From Clavelina lepadiformis (lineage: Eukaryota; Chordata; Ascidiacea; Aplousobranchia; Clavelinidae): a stretch of 64,000 nt of DNA. Position numbers and translations under genes: made by a program. The notes below the pieces were generated by a model, which ran no database searches, had not been told where the DNA came from, and saw only the letters and a program-made list of their open reading frames with translations. Of this stretch, positions 13,701 through 26,434 are shown piece after piece. Within the stretch, counting starts at the first letter, position 1, and every line of letters begins with the position of its first letter. The DNA is taken from positions 18,545,501-18,609,500 of the forward strand of contig NC_135245.1 of the NCBI RefSeq assembly GCF_947623445.1, in the 5' to 3' direction.

Positions 13701-16629
13701 ATATTGATCGACCTCGATACAACGGCATTCCTTCCGATCTACCAACCTATTTCCCAATTTGGACATTTCAAAAAAACTCTTTTTAACACAGGAGTGTTAT
13801 AATTTGAAATACCACCACAGTAGCGTTTCGACAAACACAATGTAAAGATATAAAATGTTACTTAGCATAGTTTCTGTGAAGTTATCTGACGGTACGCCTT
13901 GGGTTTTCGTTGCTAAAGGCAGGTTTCAGAAGAGAATCACGGCGAAGTTTTGGCGATATTGATCCCACGAGTTGACCATCAAGAGTTTTTACGCTTGGTC
14001 AGACGTGCTCGCTCAAGCGTGAAATTTGTCTTCGATTCAATTTCCGTTCAAAATCACCCATCTAGCGAAATCATCTTTTTGCTACCCATGCACCCTGTGT
14101 TTAAACCGCTGGGGTGTTTTTACGCAGTTCGTAATCGCGTACATTTGCACTAGATCTTTATAAATGGGTTTAAATGTTTAAACAACTAGCATTCGTGTTA
14201 ACTGTAAATGTGCAGCTTTTAAGGTTAAGTTTCATGTATGCTGGCTTGTACAAGGTGTACTTTCGTGGCGGTGTACTTTGTGGTTTTAGATTGCTGCCCG
14301 AATCTTTGATGTACAGGAAAGCCCACTCGAAAGATTCTAAAAGCTAGTTACACGATTTAATACGAGCGTTACAACCCTTAGTACATTGTCGAGACGTTTC
14401 TGCTCCCGCCTCTTCTCCGCTTGTTTCTTTATTTCTCTTTTATTCTCTTTATTTACCAGGCGCCTTTTTAATCTCCGTTGCCGACCGGAGATGTTTCGAA
14501 ACACCACATCCGCTAACAAGTACTAAGGTCGCCTACGGACCACACACTACAGCGCTATGCTCATAACGTTTCGACGCAACGGCGAAGCGATCTGTGTGAA
14601 CTTTGTCGACTGCCATTCGCCGCCTATACTTCGCAGAATTGTTTTTTATGAATGGGATCTCGACTTGAGCTTGCTGTCGTGGCTTAAACGTATCGTTATC
14701 GGTTTCACTTTAGCTACTTTGAAGTCAAGTGGTCCCATTAATTGAAAATTCACCACTTTGACTCTGGTGTTGCACGCTTTCCGATCAACCAGTTCAGCTT
14801 GCGCTTTTCACATTTTAGTAAACAAGCATCGTGATATCGGTATGACGTAGGCATGTGTGCCACAGAAACCACAAGTACAGAGAAAATAATCAGTTCGTTA
14901 TGTTTAAACCTTACTTGTCTGCATTACAAACAAGGGAAGCATTTTTAAACCAATTAATATCATGTTTTCTGTCTTAACCAGCTTACCAGGGCACCAGTAG
15001 TGGGAGCAGTACTTGCAGCAGGACATCAGACGAACCTCACTCGGTGAGTGGAAGTGCATAGTTGCCTTCATTTATTTTGGCCATAGTTTACTTTCCTGTC
15101 GTCACTCTGTGCGGCTTTTTTTGGTTTGTCTCTTAAAAAGCTAATTTGACGAATTTATGAGCTCATCTTGAAAACCTTTTGCTATCTACAGGCTTCTCCC
15201 ACTTCAAACCATTCCTTTTCATTACCAAGTTCAGACGACACTTCACGCGCAAAACCGCAGCCGTCATCTATGACGTCATCATTACGTCAGCCCGTACCGC
15301 GTCAAATCACGACCTTGAAGTTGCCGAGGTCCACGGCGCCGTTTCGTCAGCAAACGCTGTCCGCCTCGTCGTCATGGCAACGTCCTGCGCCTCCTCGTGT
15401 CCAGCGTCGTCATTCTTCATCTGTGCCTGGTCATGCGCAACGAAACCTGTCCGTAACCTCGCCGCCGATTGGCCAGACGACGCCACGTGACTATCCTAGG
15501 TCTCCAGTGACCTGCACGCCACCGTCTACCCCTGAGCTTCCTGTAAAGGATTTAGACGACCATATGAAGGTGGAAGGCCGAACAAATTTGTTAAAAGTTG
15601 TTTGCTCTTTTACATATATCTTTACATTGATGTTAAAGCCGGCACAAGTTCATATGATAGTTCGTCGCTATGTAGCTCGCGGTGCATATTTCTCCTTCCA
15701 ACTATGATCTTTTTAAATTCCAGGAATCTCCGAAAACTCAACCTCCAACCCTCAAAGAGTCAGATGCTCCTGTAGACGTCTTCTCCTCATCCGCACAACG
15801 ACGTCACAGACATCGTCATCACCGTCATCAGTCGAGATCGCGGAAAACGAAAACTCCGAACCTAGATCACCTCGAAAGACAAAGAGACTTGCAACCCACC
15901 AAACCGAACTCTTACGTACAATTTGCTTCGGCGCGAAGTTCGGCGTGGAGGTCCGGGTCCGGTGTACCCATGAATGAAATAAGTGTTCGGCCGAACGACG
16001 AACTTTGTGTCAAGTACCACACATCGAGATACGCTTCTCAGCGTATCGTGCCCGGCGGAATGTATGATTGCCGGTACCAGGGCTTAAAGACGAACGATGA
16101 TTTTCATTCTGACTTTTACCCGAAACCACCTTACCACACAAGCCCGTCGTTTAGCTCGTATTCTGACCCCAGCGGTGTTTTGAAGAAAAAGACACTTCTA
16201 ATAGATCACGGGAAGTACAAGGAGGACTTGGCCGAACGAACACGCTGCCGACATTGTCAGACAATGTTTAACATCGACCGAAATCGGCCCGGGGATTGTC
16301 CGGACGCGCCACCGGACTCAGGTCAAACTTGCATTGAACGAGCCAGCTGCCTTTGCTTAGCACACTCGGTCCTGTATAACTGTTTTCGCGACTCAGAGGG
16401 CAACTACGAGCACGAACCTTGCTCCTGTTCGCGACATTACAATGGTCGTTCGTCCCGTCGGAAATGGTTAGTTTTGGCCGCATTATCCGTTTTAGTCCCG
16501 TGTCTGTGTCTTTATCCCGTTTTAAAAAGCTGTCATAAATGTGGTGTGGCTTGTCATTACTGTGGTGGGCGCCACGAACCATTGCCTGTAAATCGGAATA
16601 GCCCAAATCATCCTTCAAAGAGGCGCTAG
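10770..16629 (+). CDS. SPRED: Sprouty-related EVH1 domain protein (SPRED)
   Basis: SPRED proteins bind neurofibromin through EVH1 and bring it to the plasma membrane to switch off Ras-ERK signalling. Exons: 10770 (or 10799)-10955, 12030-12198, 14982-15043, 15192-15569 (or 15542) and 15724-16629, all phase compatible, giving about 566 residues against about 420-440 in vertebrates. EVH1 spans the first two exons (VRVEATVMARGELGW through FHHWTIGDQRMGLAF to ARSFDRGIRVALENLEKG). The last exon has a His/Arg-rich tract, a possible c-Kit-binding-like patch (ISVRPNDELCVKYHTSRYA, about residues 352-370) and the Cys-rich Sprouty domain (about 440-549: RCRHCQTMFN, DCPDAPPD, CLCLAHSVLYNCFRDSEGN, SCHKCGVACHYCGGRHE). 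The start is uncertain: an in-frame ATG lies at 10770, but TTTTCTTGCAG at 10788-10798 is a good acceptor, so a short upstream first exon is likely, as in vertebrate SPRED genes. The 117-126-codon exon 4 is Ser/Pro-rich and diverged. Confidence 0.92.
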
Positions 16630-18940
16630 TTTTGACCTCGCCGTGGGGTATAAATCCGCCGGAAAACCGAGTCGGAAGTTTTTGTTCCGCTTCCGCCCAA
16701 TTACCGGTTCCTTTTTGATTGTTGCATCCCTCTGGCTTAATCAATCCTTAACGCGTACAACTATTTCGTTTTGTGCCACTGTAAGCGGCGTGGCTTGCCG
16801 CCTCGGCCACAGGGTTACCTCAAGAGAGTCGTCTTCAAATATTCACACCGCTTCAGCCCGATTGTTAAACTTCTATGAATGTGAAAGGTTAAAGCAAGTT
16901 GGGCGAGCGTTGCCCTTGTACAAGAAGAAATTTTGAAAGTTTCACTTATTTAAATATTTTCTTTTATCTTTTCGTTTGAATCGCGTAACTTTTTGTTTGA
17001 CTTGGTTTTGCTTCTTATTTTTTATTAAATCTTACCGTTTTTTTTGACAGAACAACAATTTTTCGTTAAATATTTTCGGCTTCTATCTTCGACTTTCCAA
17101 AAATTATTCTTGAATCCCAGTGTAGAAAATTTTGTACAACAAAGTGTAATTAGTTCAAGATTTCACTTCTCAATTGTATGATATTGGGTTGACAGCCAAC
17201 TTTCGCTACATCAGCACCTTGGTACCAAGACACCATAGTACGCGTGATTTTCTCCTCTTATTCATACTTTCACCTTTGACCTCTATTCGTAGTCATTGGC
17301 CATTTTCCCCCGAGCAATGCGCTTGATTTAGTGCTGAGATAGAGCTGGTGTTTGTGGAATGTTCCAGATCGCCTTTAGAGCGCGGTTTCTCAGTTTATGC
17401 CAACAAGGTGATTGGAAGTGCATTGTGCTGCTATACGTTTGGATGTGTCATAGATTCCGCCTCCAAGATGACTGGTCGAAGTTTTGAGTAAATCAATTTC
17501 ATCGCTTTTAATTTTCATCGTGATTCTTCATTTTGCTTTAGAATTCACCAATCGCGACCCAACTGGTAACTTTCGATCTGTTACCCCAAGTTTGTGCTAA
17601 TTTCATTGGAAAATTGCATCGTTAAAAGTTCTCCATTTATTTTTACCTAATTTTATTCCTGCCGTTATTATTATTTTGCCGTGATATCATCGTGTTTTTT
17701 TCTGGTAATTTTTATTTTGCCTATCCTTCAGTTTTCAAACCTGGGCCTTTGCCAATGTCATAGTACAGCGAGATGGGGTCGTGTTTCAGCCTAGCAAGGC
17801 TAATGGGATGACTTTGAAGCCCCCTCCCCCAAGCTGTTTGGCATTCTTACCTTCTGGGTCAGACCTTCATGACTCGATGTAGTTTTGTTTCGAATAGGTA
17901 TCATTTGCTATTTATTTCTACCCCCAGCAAAAACCCACCATCATAGTTCCACCCACCACTTTGACCCAACTGCTAAAGTGGGTCCCAGCGACCCTATTGC
18001 TCGTTTTGTTTTCTCACTAATCTTGCCCATAATTTTGGCCGTTCTTAGCTTGTGTTGGAGCTACATTGGCGCTTTTTCTCCACGTACTAAGTTTCGTTTG
18101 TGTTCTTGTATAAATTTTCGCGCGTCGGAACGATAGAAAATGTTTCCTTATATTATGTGTCGTTCGGTAAGCAAGGACTTTCAATGGTGTTGCTTGCAGA
18201 ATTGTGGAGGGATATGCCTGTGGTTAGAGCGGACATTTTAAACACCAAATGTAACTACGGTACTTAACTTAATTTTGGTATTTAAAGTGGTCTGTTATTG
18301 GAAAGATCAAGTTTAGTAAGAGCAACATTGGACTTTACTGAGGCCAGGGTTATATCTCAGTCAAAATCGCGTCGCAAGTCTTTTGTTATAAGTGACTCGA
18401 GTCAAGTCAGTCGATATTCGACTGAAGGCAAAAATACCACTCCTATCAACCTGAAACATTTAGGATTATTACAAATTTAGCTTGGTTTGGTTGTAGGCTA
18501 CCATACGCGTTCGTAGACAAAGATATACTTCAATGTGTTAGGGCCAATACAAATAAAAAACAACAGACTATCAAGTCATTTATGTGCTTTCTTAGAAAGA
18601 AATTCAAGTCTTTGAGAAAAGTGACTGGAGTCGTAAAATATTTGCTGTAATAGAATTTTCAAACAGCACATCTCACTCACCGGAAGTTAAATCCACATAA
18701 TAAACTAAATCAACAAATGAAACAATTTCACCACATGTAGGTTTGATTGATTACTGTAGACGAGCACGCATTAAGCAGGTCCGACGTCACGTTGCAATGA
18801 AGAAATATTACATCTACAGGTTTATTATCCAATAGAATGGCTGGTCGCTAAAACACCACGATTATTTAGAATTTAAATAGGAACAGCAAAGTGCAATATG
18901 AGTGGAATTATTCAACACAGGTGGTTTTGATGGAAGGAAG
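16630..18940. other. Intergenic / 3' UTR stretch between SPRED and IVD
   Basis: The first few hundred bases are probably the 3' UTR of SPRED; the following DNA is T-rich and has no supported gene. Around 18,290-18,620 there are GACTCGAGTC-type motifs (for example GTGACTCGAGTCAAGTCAGT near 18,391) that recur near 60,150-60,270 and look like remnants of a small DNA transposon. IVD ends tail-to-tail with SPRED. Confidence 0.5.
18290..18430. repeat. GACTCGAGTC-motif element remnant
   Basis: GTGACTCGAGTCAAGTCAGT followed by a CGATATTCG palindrome is shared in style with 60,130-60,270, where GACTCGAGTC and AGTCAAGTCA recur several times. Such motif clusters are seen in non-autonomous DNA transposons of many animals; no clear ends or target duplications are visible here. 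Confidence 0.3.
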
Positions 18941-21900
18941 TTATTCAAACATTTCGTTGAACGACCTCCCAATCAACCACCTTCGAACTTCACTGGTACC
19001 AGCTCCGATTTCATAGAGCTTAGCATCCCGCAAAAATCTTCCGGTAGGATAGTCGTTAATGTAACCGTTTCCACCTGGGAGTAAAATACATTTACTGATC
19101 ACTCAATCAAGCACAAATTCCTAACATTGTGATGTAACATTGTTACTGTTGCAGATAAAGATACCCTAGGAGCTGCACTCACAGTAAGTCAACTTAATAA
19201 GCTATTTTCAATTGAGGAAGCTCTTATTTTGTTAAAGTTTTGTTCTTCACACGAAGTTAAAAATGATTACTACAAACCAAACAATGTGTGCTCATGGGTG
19301 AAATAGGTAACACGTAAAAAAATTGCAAAACGTGGATATTCAATTTACCTAAAAGCTGAATTCCGTCCAAGCAGACTTGTGTGGCAGTTTCGGCGGCATA
19401 CAGAATGACACCCGCGCAATCCCTGTTGTTAAAATGGCCTTTGTCACACGCGCGTGCCACAGTGTACATGTACGAGCGGCATGCACTAAGCTTCGTGTAC
19501 ATGTCGGCCATCTTGCCTTGAATTAACTGCAAAATCAAACAGCTTTTAAAAAAACTACAACACTCAACATAGAAGCTACACATTGTGGTAGTGGGCGACA
19601 TGCACTTGATATTATATTATTAAATATTATTGACACAGTCTTTTTTGCAATAATTTTGACTACATTCACTTCAACCTTAAGTGGTCGCGACCTATTTTCT
19701 GTGAGTATCTACCGCCCAATACAGAAGGCTAAGTGATATAGATAGTTTGTTTTCTGCTGTGCTTTCAGCATTACAGCAAAATTAAATGTTATGAACGCAA
19801 AGTAATTTTACAGCAAAACCTTACCTGAAAATGTCCGATGCTTTGACCAAATTGTTTCCTTTCGTGAACATATGGAAATGCAGTGTCGATGGCTGCTTGC
19901 ATCAAGCTGGAAATAATCAAAGTGATTACACACCCATGGCAGAGTTTGAATTATTTTGTTTAAAGAGCAGTTTAAATTTAATACATTCGGCCATGCACTA
20001 ATATTAAACGCTACGCACACAAATCACTACGTGAATCAATTACCCCAATGGACCAGCAGACAGCACAAGCCTTTCAAGATCGAGGCCACTCATCAACACA
20101 TACACACCTCCATTCATTGATCCGAGAATATTTTTCACTAGTTTAAAAATTACGTAAAATTAATAAAAAATTGAAAAGATAAATTAATAAAACTTCTCGT
20201 GGTTTAAAATAAAAATTCTTAATTTTGCAGGTTTTTTTAGGCTAAAAAGTAAATATTGGAATATTGTTTGGAAGAAGCATTCCGTGACGCTAATGTTGAA
20301 GAACTCTTAAACCACTTGAAGTTTTACAGATTCCATTTCTGTCATATATCACGTCCATCACGAGTGATTTCTGACAGAAACAAAGCAAATTTCTGCCCTA
20401 CCCTATTGGTCCTGCGGCTGCACCCAACCTTTCTAAATCAAGTCCTGTCATCAATACATATACACCATGGTTGACCGGTCCGAGGACGTTACTCTCTACA
20501 TGGGAAGAATATTGAGATATTGTTGTTACAGAGACCTATGTAACATATTTAGTATTTACGGTATAAACTTTTACGCGTGAAGCGTTTTGATGAACTGTTA
20601 AATATAACATGAAACCCCTTTTCTGTATCCCAGTAAAATAATTTTCAACTTAACGCCCACCCAATGTAACGAACAGACTGCTACTAAAATATGGTTTGTA
20701 TTTGGCAATAGCAGGCCTCACTACCCATTATTGCCAGAGAGAATGATCGGCAATTTTACCTGGAACTTTGCAATCTTGAAACACGAGTTCTCCGGTGTTA
20801 GAACCTCTCATGCCAAGTTTGTCAAGTTTTTGTGCAGTTGAAAAGCCATCCATGCCTCGCTCAATTAAAAATGCAGTGATACCGTGTGCTTTGGAATTCA
20901 TGTCAGTTTTGGCATAAACTACCAAAGTGTCAGCGTCTGGTCCGTTTGTAATCCAGAATTTGTTCCCATTCAAAACATAGTAATCGCCTTGAAAACAAAG
21001 TACTCAAAAGTCAAGTAATTATAGAAGAGTTACAAAACTCAGGTAAACATATCAATCATGATGTCAAAGACACAGAAATCATATGTTTTACCTTTCTTCT
21101 CAGCTCGAAGTTTCATGGATACGACGTCTGACCCCGATGACGGTTCACTCATTGCAAGGGCACCAACGTGCTCTCCTGATATTAACTTATAAAACAGATG
21201 ACAATGGATTTTTAAGGAGTAAGTTTGAGTGTTAACAAATACTGCCTTTATCCTTGTATTATCCCAAAAGTTGAAGCAAAGTATATTATGGGCCATGCAT
21301 GTATTACTTCTAAAAGCATACGCCAAGATTTCTATAAATGATTAAATAAACTAGATTAGCGTTGCCAATACCTTTGGTAAGTATTTTGCTTTTTGTTCGT
21401 CATTGCCATGTCTGACAATTTGATTGACGCACAGATTTGAATGTGCGCCATAACTTAAAGCAATGGCACCACTCGAGCGTGACATTTCTTCCATTACAAT
21501 GCAATGTTCAAATATCCCCAAACCAGTTCCACCATCAGACTCTGAAGTATATATAAGATAAATAGTAACCTGCTGTCCAAAAATAAATAGTAAAACGATG
21601 GAAGACTAGAGCCAGGTTGCACGTGGCAAAGTAAAACAGATATATATCTGTTTCACCCACAGCTCAAACTCAATCCATTTGAATAAGACTGGTGGTGCCC
21701 AGGTGTAGGTGAAACATGCTGAATTTATTTTATTTATCTGCTTACCACATGCAAGCTAACTCTGGTTTTCAATTATTTTACTTTCAAGAGTTCAAGACTG
21801 CTAACCCCGTAATTTTTTTTCTTTTACCCGCCACTACAAAGTAGATCCAGTATTGGTTTAAAAATTTACTAAAATCATAAATTGACAATTCTAAACAACG

Positions 21901-22566
21901 ACCAAACTCTGCATTTTTAAAACTTTACCTCCACAAATCAGCAGAGAATATGTATTTTCATACTTGCACAAATGCATGGTTTACATGGCATGGTATTTAT
22001 TTTCATACTGGCAAATGGTTTACATAGTTTAAAATCGACGATATATATGCATAGTTTAGACTTATTATGCACAAACCACAATCATGTTAATTTCTGACTC
22101 ATGTTACCTGGTGCGGTTATGGCAAGCAGTCCCATGTTACCCAGCTTCATCCAAAATTCTCTCATTTGGGGAAAATCATTGCTACTGTCTATTTCATTGG
22201 CAAGAGGGGTTAATTCTTCTTCGCAAAACTTGCCAACTGATTCTCGAAGCTTAATAAAGAAAACATAAAACTGATTGCAAACTTGCATAAATTCAAACCT
22301 TTTAAGCAAGTAATACATTATTTTTGTTTCATTTTTAAAAGTGGCTGAAAAATGTGGCAATTCATAATCCCATTTTCAGTGCTGACCTCATCACAAACCT
22401 GTTTTTGTTCTTCAGTGAAGCCAAGCATCACATCATCAATTGGCACTCTCATTGACAATGCTTTGCTTGTCGAAAATGATTGCGCTTGACAGCTTTGTGA
22501 TGACTTTAACAAACATGTTGATGATCGAGTAAAAACTTGGCGAGATAATCTTGATATCAGTGCCAT
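18941..22566 (-). CDS. IVD: Isovaleryl-CoA dehydrogenase, mitochondrial
   Basis: FAD-dependent acyl-CoA dehydrogenase that oxidises isovaleryl-CoA to 3-methylcrotonyl-CoA in the mitochondrial matrix (leucine degradation) and passes electrons to ETF. Nine exons on the minus strand join in frame: 22566-22399, 22249-22108, 21541-21372, 21185-21092, 20987-20760, 20137-20044, 19906-19825, 19526-19349, 19074-18941. Together they give 429 residues, close to the about 425 of the human enzyme. The N-terminus ([16 protein letters not shown]...) is Arg/Ser-rich, as expected for a mitochondrial presequence. Recognisable blocks: LREFW-like [108 protein letters not shown] with the IVD-type catalytic Glu (residue 289), [20 protein letters not shown] and [12 protein letters not shown]. 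All key elements are intact. It is divergent from BIVM, with 1.96 kb between the two starts. Confidence 0.97.
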
Positions 22567-22850
22567 GGTTTGACTAGGTCTCTATACAGAACTCTTTACA
22601 CACATAATTTAAAAAATTATTATAAAATAGAGTGACTATATTGGTATTTCATAGGCAGACTAAGGTGTTTGGGAAAAAGAGCCTAAATGACTAGGTTGAG
22701 AAAACAGACATGCAGTCATGCATGCAGTTTGCTTAATATCAGTAAGATTAAGGTTCGTTCTAGAACAGACATTAAATACGGCCCACGGATAAGGTCATAA
22801 AAGGTACGGCTTGTTTACAATACTGACTAAATTTGGGTTTAGTAAAATTA

Positions 22851-22938
22851 GTATACAAGTGCACAACCAGATGACGTCACAATTTGAGTAGCTGGGGTCT
22901 AGTATACAAAGTAATTCTGTGGCTGTGCACTTGTACAC
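22851..22938 (-). mobile_element. 88-bp mariner-like MITE (family M1), copy A
   Basis: The terminal inverted repeats GTATACAAGTGCACAACCA and, inverted, GTGTACAAGTGCACAGCCA are flanked on both sides by TA, the Tc1/mariner target site. The interior holds ATGACGTCAC, a full cAMP-response-element palindrome. It lies about 0.3 kb upstream of the IVD start and is inverted relative to copies B and C. Confidence 0.75.
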
Positions 22939-22970
22939 TATACCTCATTTTTTGCACTTATTTTAGGTTA

Positions 22971-23068
22971 AGTGTAGAAGTGCACAACCATGTAGGGTGC
23001 ATTTGTATACTAGTGACTAGAACCCACCTACTCAAATTGTGACGTCATTTGGTTGTGCACTTTTGCAT
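22971..23068 (+). mobile_element. Mariner-like MITE (family M1), copy B
   Basis: Same family as the 88-bp element just to the left, in the opposite orientation and about 10 bp longer through a small internal insertion. The ends AGTGTAGAAGTGCACAACCA and, inverted, ATGCAAAAGTGCACAACCA are flanked by TA. CTCAAATTGTGACGTCATTT is the shared core with the CRE palindrome. Confidence 0.7.
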
Positions 23069-24525
23069 TAGACCCTATTTTTGTTTAATTACACATCATT
23101 ATTCCACGAACCTGTTTCATACCAATTCCGATTTCCGACCCTAATTAGATTCGCTGCGCAGACATTACTGTGACAGCGATTACGAAAGCATCAACTCGAT
23201 ATGCTTTATGATTACGTAATATGCTATGCTTTACATGTTTAACTGCCGCGTCATTAATTGCCATTGACTAAAGCAAAATTAATGAGCAAAAACATTGCGA
23301 TGACCGTTATACCATAATAGAAATTGCTGTTTTGTTTTCAATCCAACCTTGAATAAGTCCGGTTAAAAAAATGATTAAAACATGCTCTTGCTACAAAAAA
23401 GGTTTTTATAAAAATATCATGTGCGGGATTTCCCCTAAAACTAATTTAAAAGCAAGTAAACTTAGTAAAGTTTTGAAGCAACTTTAGGTTGAAAAGTTGT
23501 AAATACCGTTGTTTGTTTACATAATATTACATCAAATGCATTGCCTTACCTATAATTAATACTTTTACTTCTCGTTAACAAATACTATAACAATTACTAA
23601 ATAACGATGTTGTAGAGCCAGAAGCGGCTTAATGCAAACATTGCATTTGTTAATCTCATTCAGTGATTTGCACACGTTTTGAAAAGCCAGACTGCCGAGT
23701 TCAGGCGCACTTAACACTGTTTTCGATCAGCTACAGTGGCGCACTTTAGTTGCATAATTTTGCACTTGATGACTTAGAACTTTTGCGCAGTTTTACATTT
23801 TATTGATATAGATTATAGAGATTGATTTAGTCACAACTGTGACAATTACTTCGTAGTTGCGCACCTAAGACAGTAATGCCGCACTTCAAGTAAATCCAAA
23901 CAATTTTGCACAAACGAATTTGTCATTTTTGGTCGTTTAGCGCACGCAAGAACTTGCTGAAAATGATCGTACCCTGTAGTCCGGTTGAGGAAAACGTACA
24001 GCATAATCCAGTTCTCGCTATTGTTTCATCTTGTTGAGGAGATTTCTCACCCAAAAACAATAAAGTTTTCAGTCTGGAGTATACTCATTTCAAGTCGTTC
24101 ATATCACGGTAGAACAGTTGTTCTCCAATTAAAATGTTTGCATCTGCTGTGGCTCTCGTGTTTTTACTTGGAACTAGTTGTTTTTCCCAACATTTGATTA
24201 TGTTTCTAAATGAGTAGATAACATTATGCTTAACGCAGCATTTCCACTTGAATCTTAATACTGTAATATCGGTTCAAAGTCAATTGCCAGTAATATGTCA
24301 GTGTTGTGTGTTCACAAAATGCATGCATATGTGCATAATATTTTGTAATGAGTTGGTATCGTCCAAGTACATTACTACTAGGCTACCTAATATATAAGAA
24401 TTATGGTAGGCCTAGTGTGCTGCAATATACACTGCCTAACCTGTATACAAGTATATGTTTCAAACTTTGCTGTGACTTAGCTATAGGCAAATCTAAGAAA
24501 AAACAGAAGGCTGTTTTTTACAATT

Positions 24526-26434
24526 ATGGGAAATTTTTATTCCTCCTCGAAGGAAGAGCCACAGTATGAAGAGGAAGATTCAGAATACGAAAGCTGTGTG
24601 GAGGAAGATTATGTTGTTGGAAAACAACAGCTGAAACAATCTTCAAAAGTGAATTGTTTAAATGGGATTAAACAAAACAGAAGTATGGGACAATACAGTG
24701 TTTATCCAAACACAGACATGTCAACGGAATTTACGCTCGTCATGGAACCAAGCATGGTGGATGATGTGTCCTCTTCTGAATCAGAGTTAACACCATCTGG
24801 TCTTGCAACACCAGCATTATCTGAAGTTGAGGACACTTTTGACTCTTCGCTCACTAGCATTGCAGCATCCAAGTCTATAATGAGCCAGACCAGCTCCATG
24901 TCCCCATCAGAGGAATTTGTGTCTTTCGATGGGAGCACAATCGCAGGTTCAAGCTGTATGGGAGCATCAGGGGATGGCGTGGATGCAAGTCTTCCGTCTA
25001 AAGTTTTAAGCACAGTTGATGTTGAGGTTTCTTTTGTAGAAAGCACAGCCCTGTCCTGGGATGTCAATTTTGATGAAAGTAAAACAAGTAAGAAGAAGAC
25101 CAAGCCTCCAAAAGACCTACAAGAAAGGCTTTCTTCTAAGACATTTGTCTCACAAAGACGGAAAGAATACCAAAAGTATGACAGTTCCATTTTCTTCGTA
25201 AGAATAAATTGTTAAAATGGTTTTTGTTTCTACAGCTTGTTTCACTATGGCATTACGTATTTTTAGAATGACCGTCAGCTCTCCACCAGTTATGCTTGAG
25301 AACATTATGCAGCGAAAAGTTCTCGATCTTAGGCGATGGTATTGCATGTCTCGGCCGCAATATAAAAAATCGTGTGGCATTACATCTCTTGTTTCTGTTT
25401 GGAATTATCTGTTTAGTACTTTAGGGACAGGAAATTTGAACCCAATTACGCAGGTAAAACAAAGTTAGTTAAATTTCATGTTCATATCCTTGTTAAGTGG
25501 GTGGTTTTTCTCAGGAAGAAGCTCTGCACATTTTGGGGTTTAAACCTCCATTTGGTGAAATAAGATTTGGCCCGTTCACTGGCAATGCAACTCTAATGAG
25601 ATGGTTTCGAAGACTTAATGAATTTTTTAGTGTCTATGGAAAAGCACATTACCTCTATAAACCGAAAGGTAAGAGGATTCAAATCTTTCTAAACTAAACA
25701 GTTTCTAGTGTTGTTTTTATTTTTATCGGTCAGAACAAGTGTTATTTCTATATTTAGTAGTGACCCAGGATATCATAATTTTTTACGATTTCTGTTAAAA
25801 ATCTTGTTATTTGGAACACAGGAAGACTCCAGACGAAAAAAATGACTGATGATGGTGCTTTGACAAGCCTTCAAATTGGACTAAAAAGTGAAAATACTGG
25901 ATTCATCTATCACTGCTTAAACCATTATTTTTGTCCTATTGGATATGAAGATACGCCCCAGGTTTGAAAGCATCATCTTACAGAATATAACCTAGAACAT
26001 GGCCGAAAGCTTTAGTTTGATGATGTTTTGTGGCAGAATCCATCTGAAGCCTATGAAGGAAAAAGAATTGCCGCAGTTCAGGAAGATAACTGTGTCAATC
26101 CAAATAATTTTGATGATGCTGTGAAATACGAGACGTGGGTTTTCATAGGAGAACCGAGCAAGAAGCACCCACCAATGCATTGCAAGAGGCAATAACTAAG
26201 CGTATTGTCGTGACAATGTAGGTAATGTGGGCATTTTTTAGTCTGATTTTCCTTAATAGGTGGACAGAGATCCTCCAGGATCTTCATTTGGAGAGTCCAT
26301 CGTATTATGACATCCGGAGGCCGGAGAAGGGAGTCCAGCAGAGAAAAACCAAAAAGACAGGAGGAAATCTCCATTGCATCATCGCCTTCAAAAAAACGGA
26401 GAAGAGATCGCGCAAGCATACTTCTAAAAAATAA
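24526..26434 (+). CDS. BIVM: Basic immunoglobulin-like variable motif-containing protein (BIVM)
   Basis: Six exons join in frame to 477 residues (human BIVM is about 503): 24526-25197, 25313-25453, 25515-25668, 25822-25961, 26037-26188, 26260-26434. The acidic/Ser-rich N-terminal 200 residues are diverged. The rest carries the BIVM signature: [143 protein letters not shown] and NLHCIIAF. The biochemical function of BIVM is not established. Two oddities: the N-terminus MGNFYSSS fits an N-myristoylation site, and intron 5 (26189-26259) must use a GC donor (AG|GCAATA), because an in-frame TAA follows at once and no GT donor precedes it. The exon 2 acceptor at 25312 has a weak pyrimidine tract. 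It converges with the MEA1 homologue. Confidence 0.95.

Larger units (their letters stand above)
22567..24525. other. Divergent intergenic region between IVD and BIVM
   Basis: The starts of IVD (minus) and BIVM (plus) are 1.96 kb apart, so both promoters should lie here. It contains two MITE copies with CRE palindromes; otherwise I see no TATA-box pattern or other site I can name. No supported coding sequence. Confidence 0.5.

Noticed and set aside
16268-16744. 158-codon minus-strand frame
   Set aside because: Antisense to the Sprouty domain exon of SPRED, no independent support.
24702-25190. 162-codon minus-strand frame
   Set aside because: Antisense shadow of BIVM exon 1; the plus strand is clearly coding.
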